Assembly: GCF_007990245.1 (NCBI RefSeq)
Contig: NZ_BJWG01000009.1
Coordinates: 62,001-126,000 of the forward strand
Reading direction: 5' to 3'
Source: Cellulomonas composti
GTDB lineage: Bacteria > Actinomycetota > Actinomycetes > Actinomycetales > Cellulomonadaceae
DNA length: 64,000 bases
The position numbers and the translations under genes are program-made. Under the pieces are notes generated by a model that saw only the letters and a list, made by a program, of their open reading frames with translations, searched no databases and was not told the DNA's origin. Numbering within the stretch: position 1 is the stretch's first letter; each line of letters begins with the position of its first letter. Of the stretch, positions 57,560-64,000 are shown in pieces.

Positions 57560-57994
57560 TCAGCGACGCAGACGAGGCACGACGAACATCGCGATGCAGG
57601 TCAGACCGCCGCCGAGGGCCGCCGCGAGGGCCGCCCACGCGAGCGCCGGGGGCACGTCCGCGAGCACCTCGGTCACCAGCAGGTCGTCCGACTGGTAGAA
57701 GGTGCACGTCGATCGCGGCGGCATCAGCTCGAACGCGATCTTCGCACCCGGCTCCTGCGCGTCGACCGCGGCGAGGCACGCGGAGCCCTCCTGCGTCGTC
57801 TCGCCGGCGCGCGCACCCACGACGATCCAGCAGCCCACCAGCACGAGCACGCCGACCAACGCGATCCCGCTCGCGACGAACAGCACGAGCGCGCGGCGCA
57901 CGTCCACGGGTGCCGCCGCACGCGCCGGCGGGGGGCCTTCGCCGGCCCCGGAGGGGGCCGCCGACACCGGGCGGACCTCGTCGTCGTCGCTCAT
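57560..57994 (-). CDS. Two-helix membrane protein of unknown function
   Basis: A 144-residue protein, ATG 57994 with GAGGGG upstream. It has a disordered N-terminus (1-33), transmembrane helix 1 at about 35-57, an extracytoplasmic loop of about 55 residues with two cysteines (GSACLAAVDAQEP and RSTCTFYQSDDL), and helix 2 at about 116-138. The two cysteines could form a disulfide. It sits between ligA and the MetE-like gene, probably in the same operon. Not recognised. Confidence 0.72.
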   Translation of the reverse strand: MSDDDEVRPVSAAPSGAGEGPPPARAAAPVDVRRALVLFVASGIALVGVLVLVGCWIVVGARAGETTQEGSACLAAVDAQEPGAKIAFELMPPRSTCTFYQSDDLLVTEVLADVPPALAWAALAAALGGGLTCIAMFVVPRLRR

Positions 57995-58010
57995 CGCACC
58001 CCTCGTCTCG

Positions 58011-59048
58011 TCACGCGAGCGCTCTCTCGACGAGCACGCGCGCCGCCCGGACGATACCCGCGAGCGACGCCCGCGCGTCGTCCGGCCCGCCGTCCCCGGC
58101 CCGATCCGCGTCCCGATCCGCGTCCCCCGCGAGCAGCACGACGTCGTCGAGGCCCCGCACCGGGAGCCCGACCTCGCGCCACGGCCGGGCGAGCGTCTCG
58201 GCCTGCCCGACGACGTCCGGGCCGGCGCACTGCGAGCTCGTCGCGCGCGGGAGCTGCGCCCAGAAGGTGGTGCCGGCCTCGACCGCCGCCGCGACCCGCT
58301 CGACGCCCTGCGTGGTGAGCGCGTCGACGTGCAGCGCGAGGCCGTCCGCACCGGCGGCCCGTACGACGGGGATCGTGGTCCAGGCCGTGCCGCCGTGCAC
58401 CGCTACGTGGTCGGCGCCGGCAGCGCGTGCGGCCCGCACGACCTGGGCCAGGTGCTCCGCCGCGACCGGCCCGCGCACCGCCCGCAGCCGCGCGTACCCG
58501 GAGAACGACGGCAGCACCCCCGCGACCACCTGCGCGAGCAGCGGCTCGTGCACCAGGACGCGCGGCACCGCACCCGGCACGGCCCGACGAACGGCCTGCA
58601 GGTGCTCCGCGACACCCGCCGCGAGCGACTGCGCGAGCTCACGCACGGCCCCGGCGTCGCCGACCGCACGGTCACCCCGCGCGAGGTACAGGTCCGCCGC
58701 GAGCGACAGGGGTCCGAGCACCGGCACGACGAGCGGGCCGACGTACCCGTGCGCCGCGACCGCGAGCGCGTCGAGGTCCTCGCGCAGCAGTGCGCGCGCG
58801 TGGGCCAGGTCGCCGCCGCCGCGGTCGGCGAGCTTCCAGCCGTGCGGACCGAGCTCGGCCGGCAGGTCGACGAGAGAGGCAAGCGCCCGACCCGTGAGCG
58901 TCGCCGCCGGACCGCGCTGCGGCAGGTGCACGACGAAGGGCAGTCCGCTCACCTCGGACGGCACGTCCGTGAGGTCGCCGAGCACCACCACCTGCGCCTC
59001 GAGCGGATCGGTGCCGGGCCAGGCGCCCGTCCCGGAGACGGCGGTCAC
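58011..59048 (-). CDS. MetE C-terminal-like (cobalamin-independent methionine synthase-like) protein
   Basis: A 345-residue TIM-barrel protein of the UROD/MetE superfamily, short compared with full MetE (about 750). It has [13 protein letters not shown] near the N-terminus, [15 protein letters not shown] and [10 protein letters not shown]. The zinc ligands of true MetE (His-x-Cys, Cys) are not obvious, so methionine synthase activity is doubtful. It occupies the mnmA-ligA interval, where I recall the Mycobacterium homologue Rv3015c. Start GTG 59048 overlaps the mnmA stop (GTGA). Confidence 0.8.
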   Translation of the reverse strand: MTAVSGTGAWPGTDPLEAQVVVLGDLTDVPSEVSGLPFVVHLPQRGPAATLTGRALASLVDLPAELGPHGWKLADRGGGDLAHARALLREDLDALAVAAHGYVGPLVVPVLGPLSLAADLYLARGDRAVGDAGAVRELAQSLAAGVAEHLQAVRRAVPGAVPRVLVHEPLLAQVVAGVLPSFSGYARLRAVRGPVAAEHLAQVVRAARAAGADHVAVHGGTAWTTIPVVRAAGADGLALHVDALTTQGVERVAAAVEAGTTFWAQLPRATSSQCAGPDVVGQAETLARPWREVGLPVRGLDDVVLLAGDADRDADRAGDGGPDDARASLAGIVRAARVLVERALA

Positions 59049-60262
59049 GGATGCGCCCCGGCCGGGAGCACCGCGGCCTCGTCGGACGTCGTGGCGTCGC
59101 GCGACCCCGCAGGCTCGTCGGACCCCGCACGCTCGTCGGACCCTGCAGGCTCGTCGGACGAGGTCGCCGAACGCCACGAGCGGGTCACGGTCGCCTCGCC
59201 GAGCACGCGGTCCGCGTCGTAGAGCACGAGCGACTGCCCGGGCGCGACGCCGCGCAGCCCGGCCGCGACACGGACGCGCACGCTCGTCGCGTCCGCGTGC
59301 TCGACGCGCGCGGCGACCGGCGTTCCGTGCGCGCGCACCTGGACCTGGAGGTCGGCGGGCAGCGCGGCGGGCCCGTGGGTCGTCGAGACGTACCAACCCG
59401 CCCGGTCGCCCTCGATCACGTGCACGACGAGGTCGTCGGCGGATCCGACCACGACGCGGTTGTGCACCGGCTCGACGGCGAGCACGTAGCGCGGTCGCCC
59501 GTCGGCGGCGGGGCGCCCGAGCGCGAGGCCACGACGCTGCCCGACCGTGTACGCGTAGGCGCCGTCGTGCTCGCCGACCACCGCTCCGGACGTGTCGACG
59601 ATCTCGCCCGGCCGCGCGCCGAGCCTCGTGCGCAGGAAGCCCTGCGTGTCGCCGTCGGCGACGAAGCAGATGTCGTACGAGTCGGGCTTGGCGCTGACGG
59701 CCAGGCCGCGGTTCGCGGCCTCGCGGCGCGTCTCGTCCTTCGACGCGACGTCGCCGAGCGGGAACATCGCGCGGGCGAGGCGGTCGCGGCCCATCACGGC
59801 GAGCACGTACGACTGGTCCTTCGCGGCGTCGCGCGCGCGGTGCAGCGAGCGGGAGCCGTCGGGCTCGTCGACGATGCGCGCGTAGTGGCCCGTGCAGACC
59901 GCGTCGAAGCCGAGCGCGAGCGCGCGGTCGAGCAGCGTCGCGAACTTGATGTGCTCGTTGCACCGGACGCACGGGTTGGGCGTGCGACCCGCCTCGTACT
60001 CCGCGAGGAAGTCCGCCACGACGGTCTGCTCGAACCGCTCGGAGAGGTCCCACACGTAGTACGGGATCCCCAGCACGTCCGCGGCCCGTCGCGCGTCGCC
60101 CGCGTCCTCGATCGAGCAGCAGCCGCGGGAGCCGTTGCGGAGCTGGTCGCGCGTGCGCGACAGGGCCATGTGCACGCCCACCACGTCGTGCCCCGCGTCG
60201 ACCGCGCGCGCGGCCGCCACGGCCGAGTCGACGCCGCCCGACAGCGCGGCCAGGACGCGCAT
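59045..60262 (-). CDS. mnmA: tRNA 2-thiouridylase MnmA with low-complexity C-terminal tail
   Basis: A 405-residue tRNA-specific 2-thiouridylase placing sulfur on U34 of Lys, Glu and Gln tRNAs. The PP-loop is [16 protein letters not shown]; the catalytic cysteines are in [15 protein letters not shown] and [19 protein letters not shown] and YTVGQRRGL are also conserved. The fold ends near residue 370 at [12 protein letters not shown]. The last 35 residues are a repeat, SDEPAG / SDERAG / SDEPAG, coded by 18-bp DNA repeats. The start ATG 60262 overlaps the cysteine desulfurase stop, and the two enzymes work together in sulfur relay. Confidence 0.95.
   Translation of the reverse strand: MRVLAALSGGVDSAVAAARAVDAGHDVVGVHMALSRTRDQLRNGSRGCCSIEDAGDARRAADVLGIPYYVWDLSERFEQTVVADFLAEYEAGRTPNPCVRCNEHIKFATLLDRALALGFDAVCTGHYARIVDEPDGSRSLHRARDAAKDQSYVLAVMGRDRLARAMFPLGDVASKDETRREAANRGLAVSAKPDSYDICFVADGDTQGFLRTRLGARPGEIVDTSGAVVGEHDGAYAYTVGQRRGLALGRPAADGRPRYVLAVEPVHNRVVVGSADDLVVHVIEGDRAGWYVSTTHGPAALPADLQVQVRAHGTPVAARVEHADATSVRVRVAAGLRGVAPGQSLVLYDADRVLGEATVTRSWRSATSSDEPAGSDERAGSDEPAGSRDATTSDEAAVLPAGAHP
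59101..59163. repeat. 18-bp tandem repeats inside the mnmA 3' end
   Basis: Units CTCGTCGGACCCCGCACG (59114-59131) and CTCGTCGGACCCTGCAGG (59132-59149) are flanked by partial copies. GCAGGCTCGTCGGAC here is the reverse complement of the core of the 22-bp repeats at 35161-35257. Here the period is 18 bp, a multiple of three, which keeps mnmA in frame. Confidence 0.85.
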
Positions 60263-61491
60263 CAGAGCACCCCGGACGCGACGTCGGGGCGCGGTGCGGT
60301 CGCCGGCGTCCCGGGTCCGGCGGCGAGCCCGGCCGCACGGGCCCGGTCCAGCACCGCGGGGAGCACGGTGAGCAGCGCATCGACGTCGGCCACCGTGGAG
60401 GTGTGGCCGAGGCTGAACCGCAGCGCGCCGCGCGCATCCGCCTCGGGCACGCCCATCGCGAGCAGCACGTGCGACGGTCGCGGGACACCCGCCTGGCAGG
60501 CCGAGCCGGTGGAGGCCTCGACCCCCGCCGAGTCGAGCAGGTAGAGCAGCGAGTCGCCCTCGCAGCCCGGGAACGTCAGGTGCGCGTTGGCCGGCAGTCG
60601 GCGGGCCGGGTCCGCGGGGCCGCGCAGCACCGCGTCGGGCGCCAGCTCGAGCACGCCCGCGACGAGCCGGTCACGCAGCGCGGCCAGCCGGGGCGCGCTC
60701 GTCGGGCGCGCCCCGACGGCCTCGTCGGCCGCGACCGCGAACGACGCGAGGAGCGCCGCGTCGAGCGTGCCGGACCGCACGCCGCGCTCCTGACCTCCGC
60801 CGTGCAGGATCGGCGTCAGGTCCAGGTCCCGGCGCGCGAGCAGCGCGCCCGTCCCGCCCGGGCCGCCGACCTTGTGCCCGCTGAGCGTGAGCGCGTCCAG
60901 ACCGGACGCCGCGAAGTCGACCGGGACCTGACCGACCGCCTGCACCGCGTCGGCGTGCACCGGCACGCCGTACCGGCGCGCGAGTGCGACGACCTCTGCG
61001 AGCGGCTGCACCGCGCCGACCTCGTTGTTCGCCCACATCACCGAGATCAGCGCCGCCCGCGGGCCGTGCGCGGCGAGCTCGGCGGCGAGCGCGTCCAGGT
61101 CGAGCACACCGTCGCGGTCGACGGGCAGCAGCACCAGCTCGGCGCCCGCGTGCTCGGTCATCCAGAACGCCGGGTCCAGCACCGCGTGGTGCTCCACGGC
61201 CGAGACGAGCAGCCGACGACGCTGCGGGTCCTGCGTGCGGCGCGCCCAGAACATGCCCTTGACCGCGAGGTTGTCCGCCTCGGTCCCGCCCGAGGTCCAG
61301 ATCACCTCGCTGGGCCGCGCGCCGAGCGCCGCCGCGAGCCGCTCACGCGCCTCCTCGACCGTGCGCCGCGCGCTGCGGCCGCTCGTGTGCAGCGACGAGG
61401 GGTTGCCGACCGAGGCGAGGTGCTCGGTGAGCACACGGGCGGCCGCGGGAAGGATCGACGTGGTCGCCGCATGGTCCAGGTACGCGGTCAC
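60262..61491 (-). CDS. iscS: Cysteine desulfurase (IscS/NifS-like)
   Basis: A 409-residue PLP enzyme that takes sulfur from cysteine for tRNA thiolation and Fe-S clusters. It starts [19 protein letters not shown]. The PLP lysine is in [18 protein letters not shown], the persulfide cysteine is in [13 protein letters not shown], and HHAVLDP is the cofactor-stacking histidine. GTG 61491 is 6 nt after TACACT (61503-61498), with no ribosome site, so the iscS-mnmA transcript is probably leaderless. First gene of iscS-mnmA-metE-like(-membrane protein-ligA-GNAT). Confidence 0.94.
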   Translation of the reverse strand: MTAYLDHAATTSILPAAARVLTEHLASVGNPSSLHTSGRSARRTVEEARERLAAALGARPSEVIWTSGGTEADNLAVKGMFWARRTQDPQRRRLLVSAVEHHAVLDPAFWMTEHAGAELVLLPVDRDGVLDLDALAAELAAHGPRAALISVMWANNEVGAVQPLAEVVALARRYGVPVHADAVQAVGQVPVDFAASGLDALTLSGHKVGGPGGTGALLARRDLDLTPILHGGGQERGVRSGTLDAALLASFAVAADEAVGARPTSAPRLAALRDRLVAGVLELAPDAVLRGPADPARRLPANAHLTFPGCEGDSLLYLLDSAGVEASTGSACQAGVPRPSHVLLAMGVPEADARGALRFSLGHTSTVADVDALLTVLPAVLDRARAAGLAAGPGTPATAPRPDVASGVL

Positions 61492-61552
61492 CGCGCAAGT
61501 GTACGAACCCAGGGTGGGCACCCCGGGCGCCGGGTGCCGATCGACTGGCAGG

Positions 61553-62551
61553 ATGTCCGCCGTGGGTGTCGACGATGAGGTCCTGGGGTTGCCGCTCGCG
61601 TTCAGCGGGCAGCGGCTCGACTGGCGCGACCTGCCGCGGCACGTGCGCGAGCGCATCCGTGCCCTCGCCGGCTCCCAGGTGACCGCCGAGACGAGCGCGA
61701 CGAGCGGCTTCTCCCCCGGTTTCGCCGCGGTGCTCGAGCTCGCCGACGGTCGCGGTGTGTTCGTCAAGGCCGTCTCGCCCGAGCAGAACCCGTTCTCCCC
61801 CGACCTCGCGCGCCGCGAGATCCGCGTCGCCTCCGCGCTGCCGCCCGAGGTCCCCGCACCGCGCCTGCTGTGGTCCGACGACGACGGCGAGTGGGTGCTG
61901 CTCGGCTTCGAGGTCGCACCGGGCCGCTCCCCCCAGCTGCCGTGGCGGCCCGACGACCTCGGCGCGGTGCTCGACGCCGTGGGCCGGCTCGCCGACGCCG
62001 AACCCCTCCCCGGCCACACGCTGCGCCGCGCCGACGACCAGCTCGCCGACGACTTCACGGGCTGGCGCCGGTTGTCGGCGGTCCCGAACGACGACCTCGT
62101 CGGACTCGGTCGCACGGGCGAGACCGGACGGTGGGCGGTCGCGAACCTCGAGCGCCTGCTGCTCTGGGAGCAGGAGTCCCTGCCGGCCCTGGGCGGCGAC
62201 GCGATCGTGCACGGCGACCTGCGGGCCGACAACATCATGATCGACACCGACCACCACCGGGTGTGGCTCATCGACTGGCCGCACGCGTGCGTCGGGGCGC
62301 CCTGGATCGACCTCGCGTTCATGCTGCCGAGCGTCGCGCTGCAGGGCGGCGGCGACCCCGCGACGATCTTCCGCTCGCACGCGCTCGCCGACGGCGTGGG
62401 CGACGACGAGCTGCGCGCCGCGCTGGCCGGCCTGTCGGGCTATTTCGTCTGGAGCAGCCTGCAGCCCGCACCGCCGGGCATCCCGAACCTGCGCGCGTTC
62501 CAGGCGGCGCAGGGCCTGGCGACCTTGCGCTGGCTGCACACCCTCGCGTAG
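61553..62551 (+). CDS. Aminoglycoside phosphotransferase-fold kinase
   Basis: A 332-residue protein kinase-like phosphotransferase (APH/choline kinase fold). The N-lobe has FSPGFAAVLELADGRGVFVKAV (ATP-binding Lys). The catalytic loop is IVHGDLRADNIMIDT and the metal site is WLIDWPHACVGAPWIDLAFML. The substrate is unknown; the HGDLRxDN/DWxxA pattern is shared by many APH family proteins and does not imply antibiotic resistance. ATG 61553 is taken as start; GTG 61562 is possible. No clear ribosome site. It is divergent from iscS and convergent with pfkA. Confidence 0.87.
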   Translation: MSAVGVDDEVLGLPLAFSGQRLDWRDLPRHVRERIRALAGSQVTAETSATSGFSPGFAAVLELADGRGVFVKAVSPEQNPFSPDLARREIRVASALPPEVPAPRLLWSDDDGEWVLLGFEVAPGRSPQLPWRPDDLGAVLDAVGRLADAEPLPGHTLRRADDQLADDFTGWRRLSAVPNDDLVGLGRTGETGRWAVANLERLLLWEQESLPALGGDAIVHGDLRADNIMIDTDHHRVWLIDWPHACVGAPWIDLAFMLPSVALQGGGDPATIFRSHALADGVGDDELRAALAGLSGYFVWSSLQPAPPGIPNLRAFQAAQGLATLRWLHTLA

Positions 62552-62568
62552 CCGCCGCGCTCAGCGGG

Positions 62569-63702
62569 TCAGTCGCCCAGGCCGGTGCCGACCTGGCGCG
62601 CGGCCTGGATCCACCCGTGGTCGGCGGGCACCAGCTTGACCTTGCCGGCGACCTCGCCGAGCGGGACGGCCTCGGTGCCCTCGCCGCGGGCCGCGACCAT
62701 GACGCCGAACTCGCCGCGCTCGACCAGGTCGGCCGCCGCGGCGCCCAGCCGGCTGGCCAGCAGGCGGTCCGCCGCGCACGGCGTGCCACCGCGCTGCACG
62801 TACCCGAGGATCGTCACGCGCGACTCGAGCCCGGTCGCCGCCTCGAGCTCGCGCGCAAGCGTGAACGTGTGTTCTCGCTGCTGGTCCTCGACGTGCGCGA
62901 GGTGGGCGCGCGCGGCACGTGCGGACTCGGGGCTCTTCGCGGCCTTGACCAGCAGCTGCGCGGCCTCGTAGTCGGCGGTGTCGTCGACGTCGCGCGCGCC
63001 CTCGGCGACCGCGATCACCGAGAACGTGGAGCCGCGCGCGGTGCGGGCCTTGATCGTCTCGGCCACGGACTCGACCGTGTACGGGATCTCCGGGATGAGG
63101 ATCACGTCGGCCCCGCCTGCGATCCCCGCACCGAGCGTCAGCCAGCCCGCCCGGTGACCCATGATCTCGGTCAGGATGATGCGGTGGTGGCTGTGCGCGG
63201 TCGAGTGCACGCGGTCGATCGCCTCGGTCGCGATCTCCATCGCGGTCGCGAAGCCGAACGTCGTGTCGGTCCTCGCGATGTCGTTGTCGATCGTCTTCGG
63301 CAGCGTGATGACGTTCAGTCCCGCGTCGACCAGGCGCATCGCGTTCTTCGCCGTGCCGCCGCCGCCGAGCAGGATGAGCGCGTCGAGCCCGTCGCGCTCG
63401 TAGTTCTCGACGACCGTCGGCACCATGTCGCGGGTCTCACCGTCGACGACCCAGCGGTGCACCTTGTCCCGGCTCGTACCCAGGATCGTGCCGCCCACCG
63501 TGAGGATCCCGGACAGCGCCGCCCCGTCGAGCTCGACGAACCTGTTCTCGACCAGGCCGGTGACGCCGTCACGGAACCCGATGAGCTCCATCCCGTAGTG
63601 CCCGATCGCGGTCTTCCCGAACCCCCGGATCGCGGCGTTCAGCCCGGGGCTGTCGCCCCCGGCGGTCAGGATCCCGACCCGCTTCCGCTTCCTCGTCGGC
63701 AT
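62569..63702 (-). CDS. pfkA: 6-phosphofructokinase of the PKTIDND type
   Basis: A 377-residue phosphofructokinase with GAGGAG before ATG 63702. Motifs: [17 protein letters not shown] (phosphoryl donor site), [13 protein letters not shown] in place of the usual [14 protein letters not shown] with a lysine before [33 protein letters not shown] and VAEGARD. The lysine in PKTIDND is seen in PPi-dependent and mixed enzymes, while the glycine after GGG suggests ATP can fit; the Asp103 equivalent is Gly. Donor specificity is therefore open. Catalyses the committed step of glycolysis. Confidence 0.9.
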   Translation of the reverse strand: MPTRKRKRVGILTAGGDSPGLNAAIRGFGKTAIGHYGMELIGFRDGVTGLVENRFVELDGAALSGILTVGGTILGTSRDKVHRWVVDGETRDMVPTVVENYERDGLDALILLGGGGTAKNAMRLVDAGLNVITLPKTIDNDIARTDTTFGFATAMEIATEAIDRVHSTAHSHHRIILTEIMGHRAGWLTLGAGIAGGADVILIPEIPYTVESVAETIKARTARGSTFSVIAVAEGARDVDDTADYEAAQLLVKAAKSPESARAARAHLAHVEDQQREHTFTLARELEAATGLESRVTILGYVQRGGTPCAADRLLASRLGAAAADLVERGEFGVMVAARGEGTEAVPLGEVAGKVKLVPADHGWIQAARQVGTGLGD

Positions 63703-63848
63703 GTCGACTCCTCACGTGCGTCTCGTCCTGGGGGGCACGAAGGTGCACGCCGTCGGGCACGCTCGTAGCCCTAGTGTCGTGACCTGCACCGACGTCACAC
63801 AAGTCGTCACGCGAGTACGGGTATCGCGACCGCCCGGTCGCGACGCGC

Positions 63849-64000
63849 TCAGCCCTTGAGCCGGCGCAGCTCGGCTGCGGCCTGCGGCAGCACCGTGCGC
63901 AGGTCTCCGACGACGCCGAAGTCGGCGATCTCGAAGATCGGTGCGTCGGGGTCGGAGTTGACCGCGACGATCGTGCCCGAGGCCTGCATCCCGCCGCGGT
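63849..64000 (-). CDS. etfA: Electron transfer flavoprotein alpha subunit, C-terminal end (partial)
   Basis: The last 49 codons run from the window edge to TGA at 63849. The visible peptide, GGMQASGTIVAVNSDPDAPI then FEIADFGVVGDL and a helical end, is the conserved FAD-binding C-terminus of ETF-alpha/FixB. In a complete protein this domain holds FAD and docks to ETF-beta, passing electrons from acyl-CoA dehydrogenases to quinone. The rest lies outside the window. Confidence 0.92.
   Translation of the reverse strand, partial: RGGMQASGTIVAVNSDPDAPIFEIADFGVVGDLRTVLPQAAAELRRLKG

Noticed and set aside
61553-62551. Aminoglycoside resistance gene
   Set aside because: Only the general kinase fold motifs are present; there is no close similarity to known resistance enzymes and no resistance or mobile context.

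Overview
The window looks like a chromosomal segment of a high-GC actinobacterium, most likely in or near Cellulomonas (Micrococcales). The evidence is the extreme GC at third codon positions, the frequent GTG starts, ATGA/GTGA gene overlaps, a DUF222/HNH endonuclease gene, large modular xylan-degrading machinery, and a core gene order (iscS-mnmA-metE-like-ligA / gatCAB / ilvBNC-leuB) that I recall from other actinobacteria such as Mycobacterium. The genus is an inference from content, not from a database search.

Layout, left to right. 1-3786: tail of a VIT-family transporter, ybaK, yggS, a lipoate ligase and a membrane-anchored lipoprotein-like hypothetical. 3910-12819: branched-chain amino acid block, all on the minus strand except one small membrane protein: cimA, ilvE, leuB, an ASCH protein, ilvC, ilvN, ilvB. 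Two genes here carry leader peptide/terminator structures: a textbook Ile-Leu-Val leader in front of ilvBNC, and a second, less expected one in front of cimA. 13070-17146: two tandem ABC exporter pairs that arose by duplication; the second ATPase has a strong Shine-Dalgarno in front of ATC instead of ATG. 17222-23746: a flavin-binding PPOX protein, a GH13 alpha-glucosidase, a LexA-box-controlled DUF222/HNH gene, a first dihydroxy-acid dehydratase (ilvD) and a MazEF-type toxin-antitoxin pair. 23834-26719: glycerophosphodiester phosphodiesterase and a second, different ilvD.

26777-41184 is a xylan/xylo-oligosaccharide utilisation island: GH43, GH3, two permeases and a binding lipoprotein, a divergent LacI regulator, DoxX and GNAT genes, and a 1472-residue secreted GH10 xylanase. 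The lacI/transporter promoter region and the xylanase promoter share an identical 16-bp inverted-repeat operator, so LacI probably controls secretion of the xylanase together with uptake and intracellular hydrolysis of its products. 41444-44759 is gatCAB (in the order gatC-gatA-gatB on the minus strand). 45686-53828 is a second sugar island: isomerase, Gfo/Idh oxidoreductase, ribose-type ABC transporter, divergent ROK regulator and ThuA-like protein, substrate unknown. 53865-62551 returns to core genes: double GNAT protein, ligA, membrane protein, MetE-like protein, mnmA, cysteine desulfurase, a phosphotransferase; then a phosphofructokinase of the PKTIDND type and the C-terminal end of electron transfer flavoprotein alpha.

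Three cross-cutting patterns stand out. (1) About eleven genes have a TAnnnT -10 box only 6-8 nt before the start codon and no Shine-Dalgarno, which implies leaderless transcripts. (2) Short tandem repeats of 18-22 bp occur in several intergenic regions, and one repeat core recurs inside the 3' end of mnmA. (3) The two carbohydrate islands sit between blocks of conserved core gene order. No rRNA, tRNA, CRISPR array, insertion sequence or prophage was seen. No gene-free stretch exceeds 300 bases.
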